Shown: positions 1-8,979 of the stretch, piece by piece
How the letters are laid out: every line of letters starts with the position of its first letter
How positions within the stretch are numbered: the stretch's first letter is position 1
Assembly (NCBI GenBank): GCA_041392125.1
Contig: JAWKMR010000003.1
Coordinates: 186,001 to 250,000 of the forward strand
Length of the DNA stretch: 64,000 nt
Direction: 5' to 3'
DNA from: Halomarinibacterium sp041392125
Lineage (GTDB): Bacteria > Bacteroidota > Bacteroidia > Flavobacteriales > Flavobacteriaceae
The notes under the pieces: generated by a model
Told to the model about the DNA's origin: nothing
Seen by the model: only the letters and a program-made list of their open reading frames with translations
The model's database searches: none
Translations under genes and position numbers: made by a program

Positions 1-683
1 TCTTGTAAATTGTCAAGAGCTTCTTTAAATTCGGTATAGGTACTTTCTGAAAACCGATTGATTTTAATGTAGCCTACTTCAGAATTCAACATATACGAAG
101 CATCCACGCTGATAATTGGAATTCTCTTTCTTTTTATTTTGAAGTCGAGTAGTTTATCTTCCCCTTTTCGGAAGACTTTTAAATCTACTTTAGAGCCAAT
201 TTCTCCTTTCAGAAATTTTGAAATACTATCTCTATCAATACGATCTCCAAAGAGTTTTTTGCCATTGGCAAAAAGAATGCGATCGCCCCCTTTAATACCT
301 ACCTTTTCGGCGCTGCCCCCTTCTATAGCGCGAATTACAGCTATAGAATCTTTATAGACATAAAAGCTAACACCTATACCCACAAAATTACCGCGCATAT
401 CGTCTGCATTGTCTTCATATTGGGATACCGGAATGTACACAGAATGCGGGTCAAGATTTTCGAGAATTCCGTTTACCGTAACATCTACAATGCTATCGGT
501 ATTCACTTGGTCTACATATTCGTAATCAATATAATCTATGAGCCGGTTAAGTTTGTCTTTTTTGGAATTGGTGGCGAAAATCTTTTCGTTATTATCCTGA
601 AAATTGAGTTTAGAACCAATAAATACTCCTACTGCAATGGCAATTCCAACATATAAGGGTATGTATTTTTTTGAATCTCCCAT
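1..683 (-). CDS. S41 family C-terminal processing peptidase, N-terminal part (cut by window edge)
   Basis: Open frame running off the left edge; about 227 N-terminal residues are visible. It starts MGDSKKYIPLYVG, has one membrane-spanning helix at about residues 8-26, then a helical S41 N-terminal region containing NLDPHSVYIP, then a PDZ domain (GVSFYVYKDSIAVIRAI, GGDRILFANG). The Ser/Lys protease core lies outside the window. Family members are periplasmic proteases that cleave exposed protein C-termini. The start is 2 nt after the stop of the dCMP deaminase gene, so the two are very likely cotranscribed. Family assignment is confident; the substrate is unknown. Confidence 0.9.
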   Translation of the reverse strand, partial: MGDSKKYIPLYVGIAIAVGVFIGSKLNFQDNNEKIFATNSKKDKLNRLIDYIDYEYVDQVNTDSIVDVTVNGILENLDPHSVYIPVSQYEDNADDMRGNFVGIGVSFYVYKDSIAVIRAIEGGSAEKVGIKGGDRILFANGKKLFGDRIDRDSISKFLKGEIGSKVDLKVFRKGEDKLLDFKIKRKRIPIISVDASYMLNSEVGYIKINRFSESTYTEFKEALDNLQ

Positions 684-685
684 GC

Positions 686-1114
686 TCAATCCAATTGTGG
701 AATATGTGTTATTTCAACACCTGCTTTTTGCAAAAATTTTATCCCCGAATCATCCTTATAGGCTTCGTGATATACCAATCTTGAAATGCCTGTTTGGTGA
801 ATTAACTTACTACATTGCTGGCAAGGAGACATAGTAATATACAAAGTACCCCCTTTACACGATTGGGTAGAAGATGCTACTTTTGATATGGCATTGGCTT
901 CGGCATGAAGTACATACCATTTGGTATAGCCATCATCATCTTCACAAATATTTTCAAATCCTGTAGGCGTGCCATTATAACCATCGCTAATAATCATTTT
1001 ATCTTTCACAATCAGGGCACCTACTTGTCGTCGCTTACAATATGAAAGTTTGGCCCATTCTTTTGCCATACGGAGATAAGCAATGTCGTATTTTAATTGT
1101 TTTTCTTTTTTCAT
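686..1114 (-). CDS. dCMP deaminase family protein
   Basis: 142-aa zinc-dependent deaminase. The HAE motif (YVLHAEANAI, about residue 70) supplies a Zn ligand and the proton-shuttling Glu; PCQQC near residue 97 supplies the two Cys ligands. Length and the N-terminal AKEWAKLSYCKRRQVG block fit the ComEB/dCMP deaminase group, which makes dUMP for dTTP synthesis. A role on other cytidine nucleotides cannot be excluded. It lies directly upstream of the S41 protease gene on the same strand, a gap of 2 nt. Confidence 0.9.
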   Translation of the reverse strand: MKKEKQLKYDIAYLRMAKEWAKLSYCKRRQVGALIVKDKMIISDGYNGTPTGFENICEDDDGYTKWYVLHAEANAISKVASSTQSCKGGTLYITMSPCQQCSKLIHQTGISRLVYHEAYKDDSGIKFLQKAGVEITHIPQLD

Positions 1115-1196
1115 ACTACTAGTGAGCGAATTTAAAAGGAAGTTACATCGCTACAAAAAAGTGGGTGTTAAATGTTTCCGAAAAAATAAAGGTAGC

Positions 1197-1775
1197 TTAA
1201 AAAGGCCAATTATCTATAAGCATTGGAATAGCCATCCCTATAATAATGGAAGAGCTAACCATAATCCAATCGCGCTGTTTTAACCTAAGATAGGTTTGCA
1301 AGAAATAGCCAAGAACCATCACTGCTAAGACAATAATTACCTGTGAAAGCTCTATTCCTAATGCAAATTCAATTAAAGGTAAGACTTCCTTGTCATCATT
1401 AATTTGGTTAAAATACCTTCCAAATCCAAAACCGTGAATCAATCCAAAAAATAAAGTAATCCCCCAGAGTACCATTATCTTTCTTTCTTTAACAGGGCTA
1501 TTTACCTTAAAAAGGTTATAAAAAGCAGTGGCAATAATGGTTATAGGAATTAAAAATTCAACCCAAGCGGGAGAAACAGTCACCACTTCATAATGAGTTA
1601 AGAACAATGATATTGTATGCCCCAACGTAAATAAAGAAACCAACAACAATAACCGCCGCCAAGAAGATAACGTATATGCTGTACAAAGAGCTATAATAAA
1701 AAGGACATGGTCATACGCCTGCCAATCCAGCACATGCTCAAGTCCTAATTGAAAGTATAGCCAAAACTGCGACAT
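1197..1775 (-). CDS. HupE/UreJ-like integral membrane protein
   Basis: 192 aa with about six hydrophobic segments. The N-terminal pattern LGLEHVLDWQAYDHVLF matches the conserved His-containing block of the HupE/UreJ_2 family; further histidines sit in HTISLF and HGFGFG. Relatives include accessory proteins of hydrogenase and urease and are thought to handle nickel or cobalt, but no hydrogenase or urease gene is nearby, so the substrate is open. In marine Flavobacteriia such proteins are usually stand-alone. It is transcribed away from the DUF4468 gene. Confidence 0.8.
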   Translation of the reverse strand: MSQFWLYFQLGLEHVLDWQAYDHVLFIIALCTAYTLSSWRRLLLLVSLFTLGHTISLFLTHYEVVTVSPAWVEFLIPITIIATAFYNLFKVNSPVKERKIMVLWGITLFFGLIHGFGFGRYFNQINDDKEVLPLIEFALGIELSQVIIVLAVMVLGYFLQTYLRLKQRDWIMVSSSIIIGMAIPMLIDNWPF

Positions 1776-1841
1776 ATTTATTCAAAATTTTAATGAAAAT
1801 AAAGAAAATTTATATCTTACCCCCTGTTAAAAAAGAGAATT

Positions 1842-2402
1842 ATGAAATTTCCTCAATTCCTGCTTGCATTTTTATTGATTACTCACTTTGCCTGTGCACA
1901 AACCGAAACGTATTCTTATGACGCTACAGGGTTACACCCGGAATACTTGGTAACCGAAATGACCGGCATGGATAAAGCCACATTGTATAAAAAAGCCCTT
2001 AGCTGGGCCAAAACCGGAAATAGAACGGTCATTTCGCAAGAAGAAGGCGAAAAAATTGTCTTTCAAGGTGAAAAAGAAAACGCCTTGTGTTTTACGGTGA
2101 TGGGTAAAAAATCGTGTAATGCCTTACGTTATCAAGTAGAAGTAGCCTTCAAGGAGGGTAAATACAAATTTGAAGCCATACGCCTAGAACAATACGGCCC
2201 TATTAACGATACCGGAAAAAAAGGATGGTTTGCTATGGAGCTAGACAAAGCCCCCGATGCATTTTACACGCGCAATGGTGAATTAAAAAAAGAATACGTA
2301 GATACGCCAAATAATATTGCCAGCCTTTTTAACGAACTTAATGAAGAATTTAAGAAAGGACTTCTAAAAGCTACTGAAAAGGATTCTGAGGAAGGGTGGT
2401 GA
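1842..2402 (+). CDS. DUF4468-type secreted protein
   Basis: 186 aa with a clear signal peptide (MKFPQFLLAFLLITHFACAQ, cleavage after AQ). The mature part resembles the DUF4468 fold: a KATLYKKALSWAK helix followed by strand-rich sequence (CFTVMGKKSCNALRYQVEVAFKEG). Function is unknown in the family; periplasmic or outer-membrane location is inferred from the signal peptide. The gene stands alone, with a weak hairpin behind it. Family assignment is from recalled sequence pattern, not a search. Confidence 0.75.
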   Translation: MKFPQFLLAFLLITHFACAQTETYSYDATGLHPEYLVTEMTGMDKATLYKKALSWAKTGNRTVISQEEGEKIVFQGEKENALCFTVMGKKSCNALRYQVEVAFKEGKYKFEAIRLEQYGPINDTGKKGWFAMELDKAPDAFYTRNGELKKEYVDTPNNIASLFNELNEEFKKGLLKATEKDSEEGW

Positions 2403-2416
2403 TTTCAAAGAAAAAT

Positions 2417-2440
2417 AAAGCCCAAACTAAGAAGGGCTTT
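2417..2440 (+). terminator. Weak hairpin after DUF4468 gene
   Basis: AAAGCCC and GGGCTTT pair around a 10-nt loop 15 nt after the stop codon; only four T follow, so termination is uncertain. Confidence 0.4.
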
Positions 2441-2485
2441 TAAACCTTGGCTAAGATTCATTTGTTAAAACCTATTATTCCCTTT

Positions 2486-2625
2486 AAGCTGCGCTTGAAG
2501 AACACAAAAACCCATGCAACGTTACACAAAAAAGAAAGCGAGATTTCTTTTTAGCTCAAACCTAAATTAGAAAAGAGCGGGATTCATTTGCAAAGAGCAA
2601 ATGTTCCCGTCAAGCTGCGCTTGAA
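2486..2625. repeat. Short direct repeat in the 2403-2718 gene-free stretch
   Basis: AAGCTGCGCTTGAA occurs at 2486-2499 and again at 2612-2625; each copy is followed by a CACAAAAA block and is internally palindromic (CAAGC..GCTTG). Besides these copies and the tRNA-Leu terminator I see no gene in 2403-2718. Confidence 0.7.
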
Positions 2626-2652
2626 AACCACAAAAAGAAATCTCTTCTCCTC

Positions 2653-2689
2653 CAAAAAAAGAAGCGAGCTTCATTTTTTGAAGCTCGCT
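2653..2689 (-). terminator. Intrinsic terminator downstream of tRNA-Leu
   Basis: Read on the minus strand: AGCGAGCTTC, 7-nt loop, GAAGCTCGCT (10 bp perfect stem), then TCTTTTTTT. It lies 30 nt past the tRNA-Leu 3' end and fits a monocistronic tRNA transcript. Confidence 0.85.
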
Positions 2690-2718
2690 CGAAATTTCAC
2701 TCTTTTTGTGGTTTGTTG

Positions 2719-2798
2719 TACCTTGGGTGGGAATCGAACCCACACTCCGAAGAACACGAGTTTGAGTCGTGCGCGTCTACCAATTCCGCCACCAAGGC
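2719..2798 (-). tRNA. tRNA-Leu(CAA)
   Basis: 80-nt cloverleaf. The acceptor is GCCTTGG/CCAAGGT (G1-U72 wobble) with discriminator A. The D arm is GCGGAATTGGTAGACGC. The anticodon stem is CACGA/TCGTG around loop CTCAAAC, giving anticodon CAA. An 11-nt extended variable arm and T arm GTGGG-TTCGATT-CCCAC follow. The long variable arm and anticodon identify Leu. CCA is not encoded. Confidence 0.97.
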
Positions 2799-2883
2799 TT
2801 AACGGGAGGGCAAAAATAAACAATTAATTACAAATTGTTAGTAAATCTTAGGTTCATTTTTGCAAAAAAGTAACTCATAGACT

Positions 2884-2891
2884 TATTTTTG
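2884..2891 (+). promoter_or_regulatory. prs promoter, -7 element
   Basis: TATTTTTG matches the Bacteroidota TAnnTTTG -7 consensus, with TTTG at 2859-2862 as a -33 candidate (21-nt gap). It lies 21 nt before the prs ATG. Confidence 0.65.
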
Positions 2892-2912
2892 TAGCAACTA
2901 AAAACCAGCTAC

Positions 2913-3854
2913 ATGTCTGCACCCATTCCTGAACCTAAAATATTTGCTTGTAAACAGAGTCAAGTTCTCGCCGAAGCTATTGCCAAAGCCTTTGGTATTC
3001 CATTGGGTAATGTAATTACCTCTACTTATAGTGATGGTGAATTTCAACCTTCTTTTGAAGAATCGGTTCGCGGAAGTCGGGTGTTTATTATAGGCTCCAC
3101 CTTCCCCAACAGCGACCACCTTATGGAAATGTTATTAATGTTGGATGCCGCCAAGAGAGCTTCGGCAAGGCATATTACTGCAGTACTTCCCTATTTTGGT
3201 TGGGCACGTCAAGACAGAAAGGACAAGCCCCGCGTTCCTATTGCTGCAAAACTGGTAGCCAAAATGTTGGAAACAGCAGGTGCTACCAGAATCATTACCA
3301 TGGATTTGCATGCAGACCAAATACAAGGCTTTTTTGAAAAACCGGTAGATCACCTTTTTGCTTCTACTATATTTTTGCCTTATTTGAAAAGCTTAAATCT
3401 GGATAATTTAACTATTGCCTCTCCAGATATGGGAGGGTCAAAACGTGCGTATGCCTATTCCAAAGCGCTGGAGAGTGATGTAGTAATTTGTTATAAACAG
3501 CGGGAAAAAGCCAATGTCATTTCAGTCATGGAACTCATTGGAGACGTAACCGGTAAAAATGTGGTTTTGGTGGATGATATGGTAGATACTGCAGGGACCC
3601 TTACAAAAGCTGCCGATTTAATGATGGAACGAGGTGCTTTAAGTGTCCGCGCCATTTGTACACACCCCATTCTTTCCGGAAATGCCTATGAACGTTTGGA
3701 AAAATCGAAACTTCAGGAATTAATAGTGACCGACTCTATTCCTTTACGTCAAAAAAGTGATAAAATTAGAGTGCTTACCTGTGCCAACTTATTTGCCGAG
3801 GTTATGCTAAGCGTTAATGGCAACACCTCGATAAGCTCTAAGTTTTTAATGTAA
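2913..3854 (+). CDS. prs: Ribose-phosphate pyrophosphokinase
   Basis: 313 aa, the usual PrsA length. It converts ribose-5-phosphate and ATP to PRPP, the precursor for purines, pyrimidines, His, Trp and NAD. Visible motifs: YSDGEFQPSFEESVRG near residue 34, the flexible-loop RQDRKDKPRVPI near 100, DLHADQIQGFF near 130, and the PRPP-binding VVLVDDMVDTAGTL near 213. A TAnnTTTG promoter lies immediately upstream. The next gene (L25) has its own promoter, so prs may be its own unit. Confidence 0.97.
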   Translation: MSAPIPEPKIFACKQSQVLAEAIAKAFGIPLGNVITSTYSDGEFQPSFEESVRGSRVFIIGSTFPNSDHLMEMLLMLDAAKRASARHITAVLPYFGWARQDRKDKPRVPIAAKLVAKMLETAGATRIITMDLHADQIQGFFEKPVDHLFASTIFLPYLKSLNLDNLTIASPDMGGSKRAYAYSKALESDVVICYKQREKANVISVMELIGDVTGKNVVLVDDMVDTAGTLTKAADLMMERGALSVRAICTHPILSGNAYERLEKSKLQELIVTDSIPLRQKSDKIRVLTCANLFAEVMLSVNGNTSISSKFLM

Positions 3855-3906
3855 TTTCATTTATACAAAAAACCTTCTTTTCCGTAGCTTTTTTCAGAAA
3901 AAAAAT

Positions 3907-3914
3907 TACCTTTG
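3907..3914 (+). promoter_or_regulatory. rplY promoter, -7 element
   Basis: TACCTTTG, a TAnnTTTG match 50 nt before the rplY start. The leader carries a CCCG..CGGG-like stretch at about 3917-3933. Confidence 0.6.
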
Positions 3915-3964
3915 CACCCGCTTTACCCGTGGGGTAAAAATATTTAATCATTTAAAAAACAAAA

Positions 3965-4606
3965 ATGAAATCAATTACAATTAAAGGACAACAAAGAGAA
4001 AGCGTGGGCAAGGTATCGACCAAAGCCTTACGTAATGCTGGAAAGGTCCCCTGCGTAGTTTACGGAGGAGATGCACCTATTCACTTTTCGGCAGAGCAAA
4101 TTGCATTTAAAGACTTGGTGTACACCCCTAACGTACACACAGTTGTAGTTGCACTAGACAACGGTACCAAAGTGGAATGTATCCTTCAGGATATTCAATT
4201 TCACCCGGTAACCGATACTATTCTTCACATCGACTTCTATCAAATCTATGAGGATAAAGAAGTAACCATGGAAATTCCGGTTCACATTGTTGGAAACTCC
4301 CGTGGGGTTCGTAACGGTGGGGTTTTACGTATTGTAAACCGTAAGCTTCGTGTGAAGGCATTACCTAAAAATCTTCCCGATTTTATCGAGGCCGATATCA
4401 CCGAAATGCGAATTGGTAACAAAATGTATATTGGTGCCATCGAGCAGGAAAATTTCAAAATTATGCACGGTGAAAACACCGTTATTTGTCAGATTAGAAC
4501 TTCCAGAACAGCTGTTGACACAGGGGATGATGATGAAGGAAGTGAAGAAGAAGGAGAGGAAGCACCTACTGAAGCTGCTACTGAAGAAGCCCCAGCAGGA
4601 GAATAA
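3965..4606 (+). CDS. rplY: 50S ribosomal protein L25 / general stress protein Ctc
   Basis: 213 aa: an N-terminal 5S-rRNA-binding L25 domain (about 1-95, with RNAGKVPCVVYGG) followed by the TL5/Ctc C-terminal domain (about 96-185, HIVGNSRGVRNGGVL) and a low-complexity acidic tail rich in E, A and T. The long form is normal for Bacteroidota. It has its own promoter upstream and a strong terminator downstream, so it appears monocistronic. Confidence 0.96.
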   Translation: MKSITIKGQQRESVGKVSTKALRNAGKVPCVVYGGDAPIHFSAEQIAFKDLVYTPNVHTVVVALDNGTKVECILQDIQFHPVTDTILHIDFYQIYEDKEVTMEIPVHIVGNSRGVRNGGVLRIVNRKLRVKALPKNLPDFIEADITEMRIGNKMYIGAIEQENFKIMHGENTVICQIRTSRTAVDTGDDDEGSEEEGEEAPTEAATEEAPAGE

Positions 4607-4630
4607 TCTTTCCAAAAATAAGAATATTCA

Positions 4631-4660
4631 AAAGCATCCTATAAAACGGATGCTTTTTTT
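4631..4660 (+). terminator. Intrinsic terminator of rplY
   Basis: AAAGCATCC, 8-nt loop, GGATGCTTT, then a T run; 24 nt past the rplY stop. Confidence 0.9.
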
Positions 4661-4683
4661 ATTTTTACGAAAACTTAAAAGGA

Positions 4684-5316
4684 ATGATGCTGTTTTTCCG
4701 AAGATTATTCGCTTCCAAAAAACCAAAACCTTATACTGAAGGAGATTCCATGAAAAAATTCTTAATAGTAGGATTGGGAAACATTGGTCCCAAATATGAA
4801 AATACCCGACATAATATTGGTTTTAAAATTGTCGATTTTCTGGCTCAAGAAAACGCGCTTATTTGGGAGACCGCAAAACTGGGCGATGTCGTCCTTCATA
4901 AGAAAAAAGGACGAAGCTTTTTATTGTTAAAGCCAAGTACGTATATGAATCTTAGCGGAAAAGCCGTTAAGTATTGGTTAGAGAAAGAAAATATTCCTTT
5001 AGAAAATCTATTGGTTATTACGGACGACCTTAATTTACCCTTTGGAACTTTGCGTGTTAAGACAAAAGGAAGTGACGGCGGCCATAATGGGCTTAAAGAT
5101 ATTCAGCACACACTTCAAACCGTAGCATATAACCGATTTCGTTTCGGAATTAGTGATGCTTTTTCAAAAGGAAGGCAGGTTGATTACGTTTTAGGGGAAT
5201 GGAATGAAGATGAATTAAAACAACTTCCTGAACGACTGCAAGTGGCTGCTAATGTAATTGAATCGTTTGGCTTGGCAGGCATCAAGGATACTATGAACAC
5301 CTTTAACGGCAAATAA
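4684..5316 (+). CDS. pth: Peptidyl-tRNA hydrolase
   Basis: Releases tRNA from prematurely dropped peptidyl-tRNA. Conserved blocks: IVGLGNIGPKYENTRHNIGF (catalytic His in TRHNIG), STYMNLSGKAV, and DDLNLPFGTLRVK with GGHNGL. Two starts are possible. 4684 gives 210 aa with a basic lead (MMLFFRRLFASKKPKP), a type of extension I recall in flavobacterial Pth. 4750 (MKKFLIVG) has a good AAGGAG ribosome site 5 nt ahead. I keep the longer frame but the shorter is credible. ribF follows at once. Confidence 0.93.
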   Translation: MMLFFRRLFASKKPKPYTEGDSMKKFLIVGLGNIGPKYENTRHNIGFKIVDFLAQENALIWETAKLGDVVLHKKKGRSFLLLKPSTYMNLSGKAVKYWLEKENIPLENLLVITDDLNLPFGTLRVKTKGSDGGHNGLKDIQHTLQTVAYNRFRFGISDAFSKGRQVDYVLGEWNEDELKQLPERLQVAANVIESFGLAGIKDTMNTFNGK

Positions 5317-5317
5317 T

Positions 5318-6250
5318 TTGAAAGAACACTCTTCAGCAACTACTTTTAAAAATGAAAAAGGAACCGTGGTTACCATCGGTACTTTTGATGGTGTTCATGT
5401 AGGTCATAAAGCCATCATTAAACGAGTGGTCGAGGCTGCTCGTAAAGAACAACTGGATTCAGTGGTGCTTACCTTTTTTCCACATCCAAGAAGAGTTTTA
5501 CAAAAAGATTTAGATATAAAATTGCTTAACACCCTTTCCGAAAAAAAAGAAATACTAGCGCAGTTAGGTTTAGACCATTTAGTGATTCAACCATTTACCC
5601 AAGAATTTTCAAGGCTTACTGCGGTGGAATATGTAAGGGATATTTTGGTAAACCAGTTGAAAGTTAAAAAAGTGATTATTGGGTACGATCATCGCTTTGG
5701 AAGAAATCGTACAGCTACGATAGACGATTTAAGAGAGTTTGGCAAAACCTATTCCTTTGCGGTTGAAGAAATTTCGGCACAGGAACTGAATGAAGTTGCT
5801 ATTAGTTCCACCAAAATTAGAAAAGCTCTTGAGGAAGGAGGTATTGAAACGGCAACTAAGTTTTTGGGCTATTGTTATAGGCTCCACGGAACTGTTGTAA
5901 AAGGTAAACAAATAGGAAAATCTCTCGGGTATCCCACCGCTAATCTTGAAGTAGATGAACTGTATAAATTAATTCCCAAAAATGGCGTCTATATTACCCA
6001 AGTAACCATTGAAAATGAATATTACTATGGATTGACAAGCATTGGCACCAATCCTACTTTGGGTGGTAAAGAAATAACTATTGAAACCTATTTCCTCGAT
6101 TTTAATAAAGAAATTTATGGAAAAAGCATCTCTTTAGAATTTAAAACCCGTATTAGAGATGAAGAAACATTTAATTCTCTGGAAGAATTAAAAGAAGCCA
6201 TTGTAAAAGATGAACTTTTCGCACGAAATTACCTGACCAGGCATGAATGA
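5318..6250 (+). CDS. ribF: Bifunctional riboflavin kinase / FAD synthetase
   Basis: 310 aa. The N-terminal adenylyltransferase domain has GTFDGVHVGHKAI (HxGH type) and SSTKIRKALEEG near residue 167; the C-terminal flavokinase domain has GKSLGYPTANLEVDE and GLTSIGTNPTLGG. It makes FMN and then FAD. The start is TTG at 5318, 1 nt after the pth stop, since no earlier ATG fits the conserved N-terminus. The end overlaps the HTTM gene by 8 nt, so pth-ribF-HTTM look like an operon. Confidence 0.95.
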   Translation: MKEHSSATTFKNEKGTVVTIGTFDGVHVGHKAIIKRVVEAARKEQLDSVVLTFFPHPRRVLQKDLDIKLLNTLSEKKEILAQLGLDHLVIQPFTQEFSRLTAVEYVRDILVNQLKVKKVIIGYDHRFGRNRTATIDDLREFGKTYSFAVEEISAQELNEVAISSTKIRKALEEGGIETATKFLGYCYRLHGTVVKGKQIGKSLGYPTANLEVDELYKLIPKNGVYITQVTIENEYYYGLTSIGTNPTLGGKEITIETYFLDFNKEIYGKSISLEFKTRIRDEETFNSLEELKEAIVKDELFARNYLTRHE

Positions 6251-7568
6251 TTTTCTATTTAAAAGAATTGATAATACAGGGCTTTCGCTTTGGCGAATTG
6301 TCTTTGGGTTATTAATTTCTATTGAAGCTTTTGGGGCCATGGCTACAGGCTGGGTAAAGCAAGTACTCATAAAACCACAATTTACTTTTAATTTTATTGG
6401 TTTCGAATTTTTACAACCCCTTCCCGGTAATGGCATGTATTTTTATTTCACCCTTATGGGGTGCCTGGGGATTATGGTGATGCTGGGATATCGCTATAAA
6501 TGGAGTATGCCGGCATACGCCCTCATGTGGACCTGTGTGTATTTAATGCAAAAAAGCTCTTATAACAATCACTATTATTTAATGATGTTGCTCTGCTGGC
6601 TTATGGTTTTACTCCCTGCCAACAGATACTTATCCCTAGATGCAACGAGGATTCCCAATTTCAAAAAATATAGCATGCCTCGCTGGGTAAAAGTGGTTTT
6701 TATAACACAAGTGTGGATTGTTTTTACCTATGCCGCAATCGCAAAATTATACCCACAGTGGCTGGACGGTTCTGTCCCCGAACTCTTTATGAAAGGCAAA
6801 AAAAGGTATTGGCTTATTGGAGAGTTTTTGCAACATAAATGGGTGCATTTTAGCATGGTCTATTTTGGAATTTTGTTCGATTTGTTCATTGTTCCATTAC
6901 TGCTCTGGAAACGTACTCGGGTAGTTGCCTTCTGTCTTTCCCTCTTTTTTCATTTGTTTAATTCTATTGTCTTTCAAATTGGAATTTTCCCTTATATGAG
7001 TATTGCTTTTGCTTTCTTCTTTTTTTCTTCGGAAACACTCATTAAAAGATTCCGCTTAAAACGCTCGGTTTATAAAGACCAAGAAGTTATAATTCCGAAG
7101 TTAAAAACAATAGGCATCCCCTTTTTAAGCCTTTATCTTTTACTGCAAATAGCACTTCCGTTACGCCATTGGTTTATCAAGGACGATGTACTTTGGACCG
7201 AAGAAGGGCACCGATTAAGTTGGCGTATGATGCTGCGAAGCCGCAGTGGGCAGCTTATTTTTTGGGTCGAAGACAAAACTACCTGCCAACGTAATAACTA
7301 TCCTTACGCACCGCTGTTAACGAGCGATCAACTTAAAAATGTAAAGTCCAAACCCGATTTTATTTGGCAATTGGCACAGCGAATTAAAAAAATAGAAACA
7401 GAAAAAGGCAATGATGTAGCGGTGTTTGTAACTTGTAAAGTAAAAATAAATCAAGGCACCTATCACACCTTCATCGATCCTGAAGTAGATTTGGCTTCCG
7501 AAAAATGGCATCCGTTTAAACACCATGAGTGGATTTTACCCTCGCCGGAAGATTATTCCACAAAATAA
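6243..7568 (+). CDS. HTTM domain membrane protein (vitamin K-dependent gamma-carboxylase-like)
   Basis: 441 aa with an N-terminal multi-pass region (roughly residues 10-300, eight or more hydrophobic segments, including WRIVFGLLISIEAFGAM) and a soluble C-terminal part from about 320. This is the horizontally-transferred transmembrane (HTTM) layout related to eukaryotic vitamin K gamma-carboxylase; bacterial function is unknown. It overlaps the ribF stop, suggesting translational coupling. Confidence 0.8.
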   Translation: MNDFLFKRIDNTGLSLWRIVFGLLISIEAFGAMATGWVKQVLIKPQFTFNFIGFEFLQPLPGNGMYFYFTLMGCLGIMVMLGYRYKWSMPAYALMWTCVYLMQKSSYNNHYYLMMLLCWLMVLLPANRYLSLDATRIPNFKKYSMPRWVKVVFITQVWIVFTYAAIAKLYPQWLDGSVPELFMKGKKRYWLIGEFLQHKWVHFSMVYFGILFDLFIVPLLLWKRTRVVAFCLSLFFHLFNSIVFQIGIFPYMSIAFAFFFFSSETLIKRFRLKRSVYKDQEVIIPKLKTIGIPFLSLYLLLQIALPLRHWFIKDDVLWTEEGHRLSWRMMLRSRSGQLIFWVEDKTTCQRNNYPYAPLLTSDQLKNVKSKPDFIWQLAQRIKKIETEKGNDVAVFVTCKVKINQGTYHTFIDPEVDLASEKWHPFKHHEWILPSPEDYSTK

Positions 7569-7606
7569 TGAATACCATTCCATACTTTTAAACGCTTCAT
7601 TTTTCC

Positions 7607-7614
7607 TAACTTTG
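7607..7614 (+). promoter_or_regulatory. serS promoter, -7 element
   Basis: TAACTTTG, a TAnnTTTG match 23 nt before the serS ATG. Confidence 0.6.
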
Positions 7615-7637
7615 CCGTCTTAAATTTCCCTTGAATT

Positions 7638-8909
7638 ATGTTACAAGTAAACAACATTCGCGAAAACAAAGAAGCCTATATTACGGCGCTTGCCAAAAGA
7701 GGTATTGATGCCACTCCTATTTTTGAAGAGGTTTTACACTATGATGATACCCGTCGTGCTACACAGGCACAACTGGACGACATTCTTTCGCAATCCAATA
7801 CGCTTTCTAAAGAAATTGGCATGCTGTTTCAAAAAGGGGAAGCACAAAAAGCAAATGCGCTTAAAGAGCAAACAACCCAGTTAAAAGAGCAGTCCAAAAC
7901 ACTGCAAGACCAGCTTACAGAAGCTTCAGAAAAGTTACAACAGGTATTATATACCATTCCTAATATTCCCAATACATTAGTTCCGGCAGGGCAGGATGAA
8001 CATGATAACGAAGAGGTATTCCGTGAAGGAGATATTCCAAAACTCTACCATGAAGCACTTCCCCACTGGGAATTAGCAAAAAAATACGATCTCATCGATT
8101 TTGAGTTAGGTGTAAAAATTACCGGGGCCGGATTCCCCGTTTATAAAGGAAAGGGAGCCCGTTTACAACGTGCGTTAATTACTTATTTCCTTGATAAAAA
8201 CACCGCCGCTGGTTATACCGAATACCAAGTACCGCATTTGGTAAATGAAGCTTCCGGCTATGGAACAGGGCAATTACCCGACAAAGAGGGGCAAATGTAC
8301 CATGTGGGTATCGACGATTTATATTTAATCCCTACCGCCGAAGTTCCGGTAACCAACCTTTTTAGAGACGATTTGTTAGCGCACAATCAGCTACCCATTA
8401 CCTGCACGGGTTACACTCCTTGTTTCCGAAGAGAAGCAGGAAGCTACGGTGCTCACGTACGTGGCTTAAACCGTTTGCACCAGTTTGATAAGGTGGAAAT
8501 TGTTCGTATCGAGCATCCTGATAACAGTTATACCGCCCTCGATGGAATGGTGGAGCACGTGAAGGGTATTTTACGCGATTTACAATTACCGTATCGTATT
8601 CTTCGCCTTTGTGGGGGGGATTTGGGTTTTACTTCTGCCCTAACCTACGATTTTGAAGTGTTTTCCACCGCACAAGACAGATGGTTGGAGATTTCATCAG
8701 TTTCTAATTTTGAAACTTTTCAAGCCAACCGCTTAAAACTTCGTTTTAAGGATGTGGACGGAAAGAATAAATTAGCCCACACCCTTAACGGAAGTGCCTT
8801 AGCCTTACCGCGTGTTTTGGCGGGAATTTTGGAAAACTATCAAACCCCTAATGGTATAAAAGTTCCTGAAGTATTGGTGCCCTATTGTGGGTTTGATATG
8901 ATTGATTAG
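7638..8909 (+). CDS. serS: Serine--tRNA ligase
   Basis: 423 aa class II synthetase. An N-terminal long antiparallel coiled coil (about 25-110) binds the tRNA-Ser variable arm. The catalytic core carries the TAEVPVTN loop, motif 2 (CFRREAGSYGAHVRGLNR) and motif 3 (LNGSALALPRVLAGILEN). Length and all motifs are complete. It has its own promoter and is not coupled to its neighbours. Confidence 0.98.
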   Translation: MLQVNNIRENKEAYITALAKRGIDATPIFEEVLHYDDTRRATQAQLDDILSQSNTLSKEIGMLFQKGEAQKANALKEQTTQLKEQSKTLQDQLTEASEKLQQVLYTIPNIPNTLVPAGQDEHDNEEVFREGDIPKLYHEALPHWELAKKYDLIDFELGVKITGAGFPVYKGKGARLQRALITYFLDKNTAAGYTEYQVPHLVNEASGYGTGQLPDKEGQMYHVGIDDLYLIPTAEVPVTNLFRDDLLAHNQLPITCTGYTPCFRREAGSYGAHVRGLNRLHQFDKVEIVRIEHPDNSYTALDGMVEHVKGILRDLQLPYRILRLCGGDLGFTSALTYDFEVFSTAQDRWLEISSVSNFETFQANRLKLRFKDVDGKNKLAHTLNGSALALPRVLAGILENYQTPNGIKVPEVLVPYCGFDMID

Positions 8910-8967
8910 TTTTTCCCTTTAGAAATCAAGGCATAAACTTTGTTATTTTTTTAAGATAACAAATTGG

Positions 8968-8976
8968 TATCTTTAC
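8968..8976 (+). promoter_or_regulatory. Promoter -7 element directly before the TPR gene
   Basis: TATCTTTAC followed by GCC and the ATG; TTTG at 8939-8942 is a possible -33. With a TSS about 5-8 nt after the -7 element, the mRNA would be leaderless or nearly so. Confidence 0.5.
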
Positions 8977-8979
8977 GCC

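Noticed and set aside
2588..2827. 79-codon frame over tRNA-Leu
   Set aside because: It covers the terminator and the tRNA gene; no protein-like pattern.
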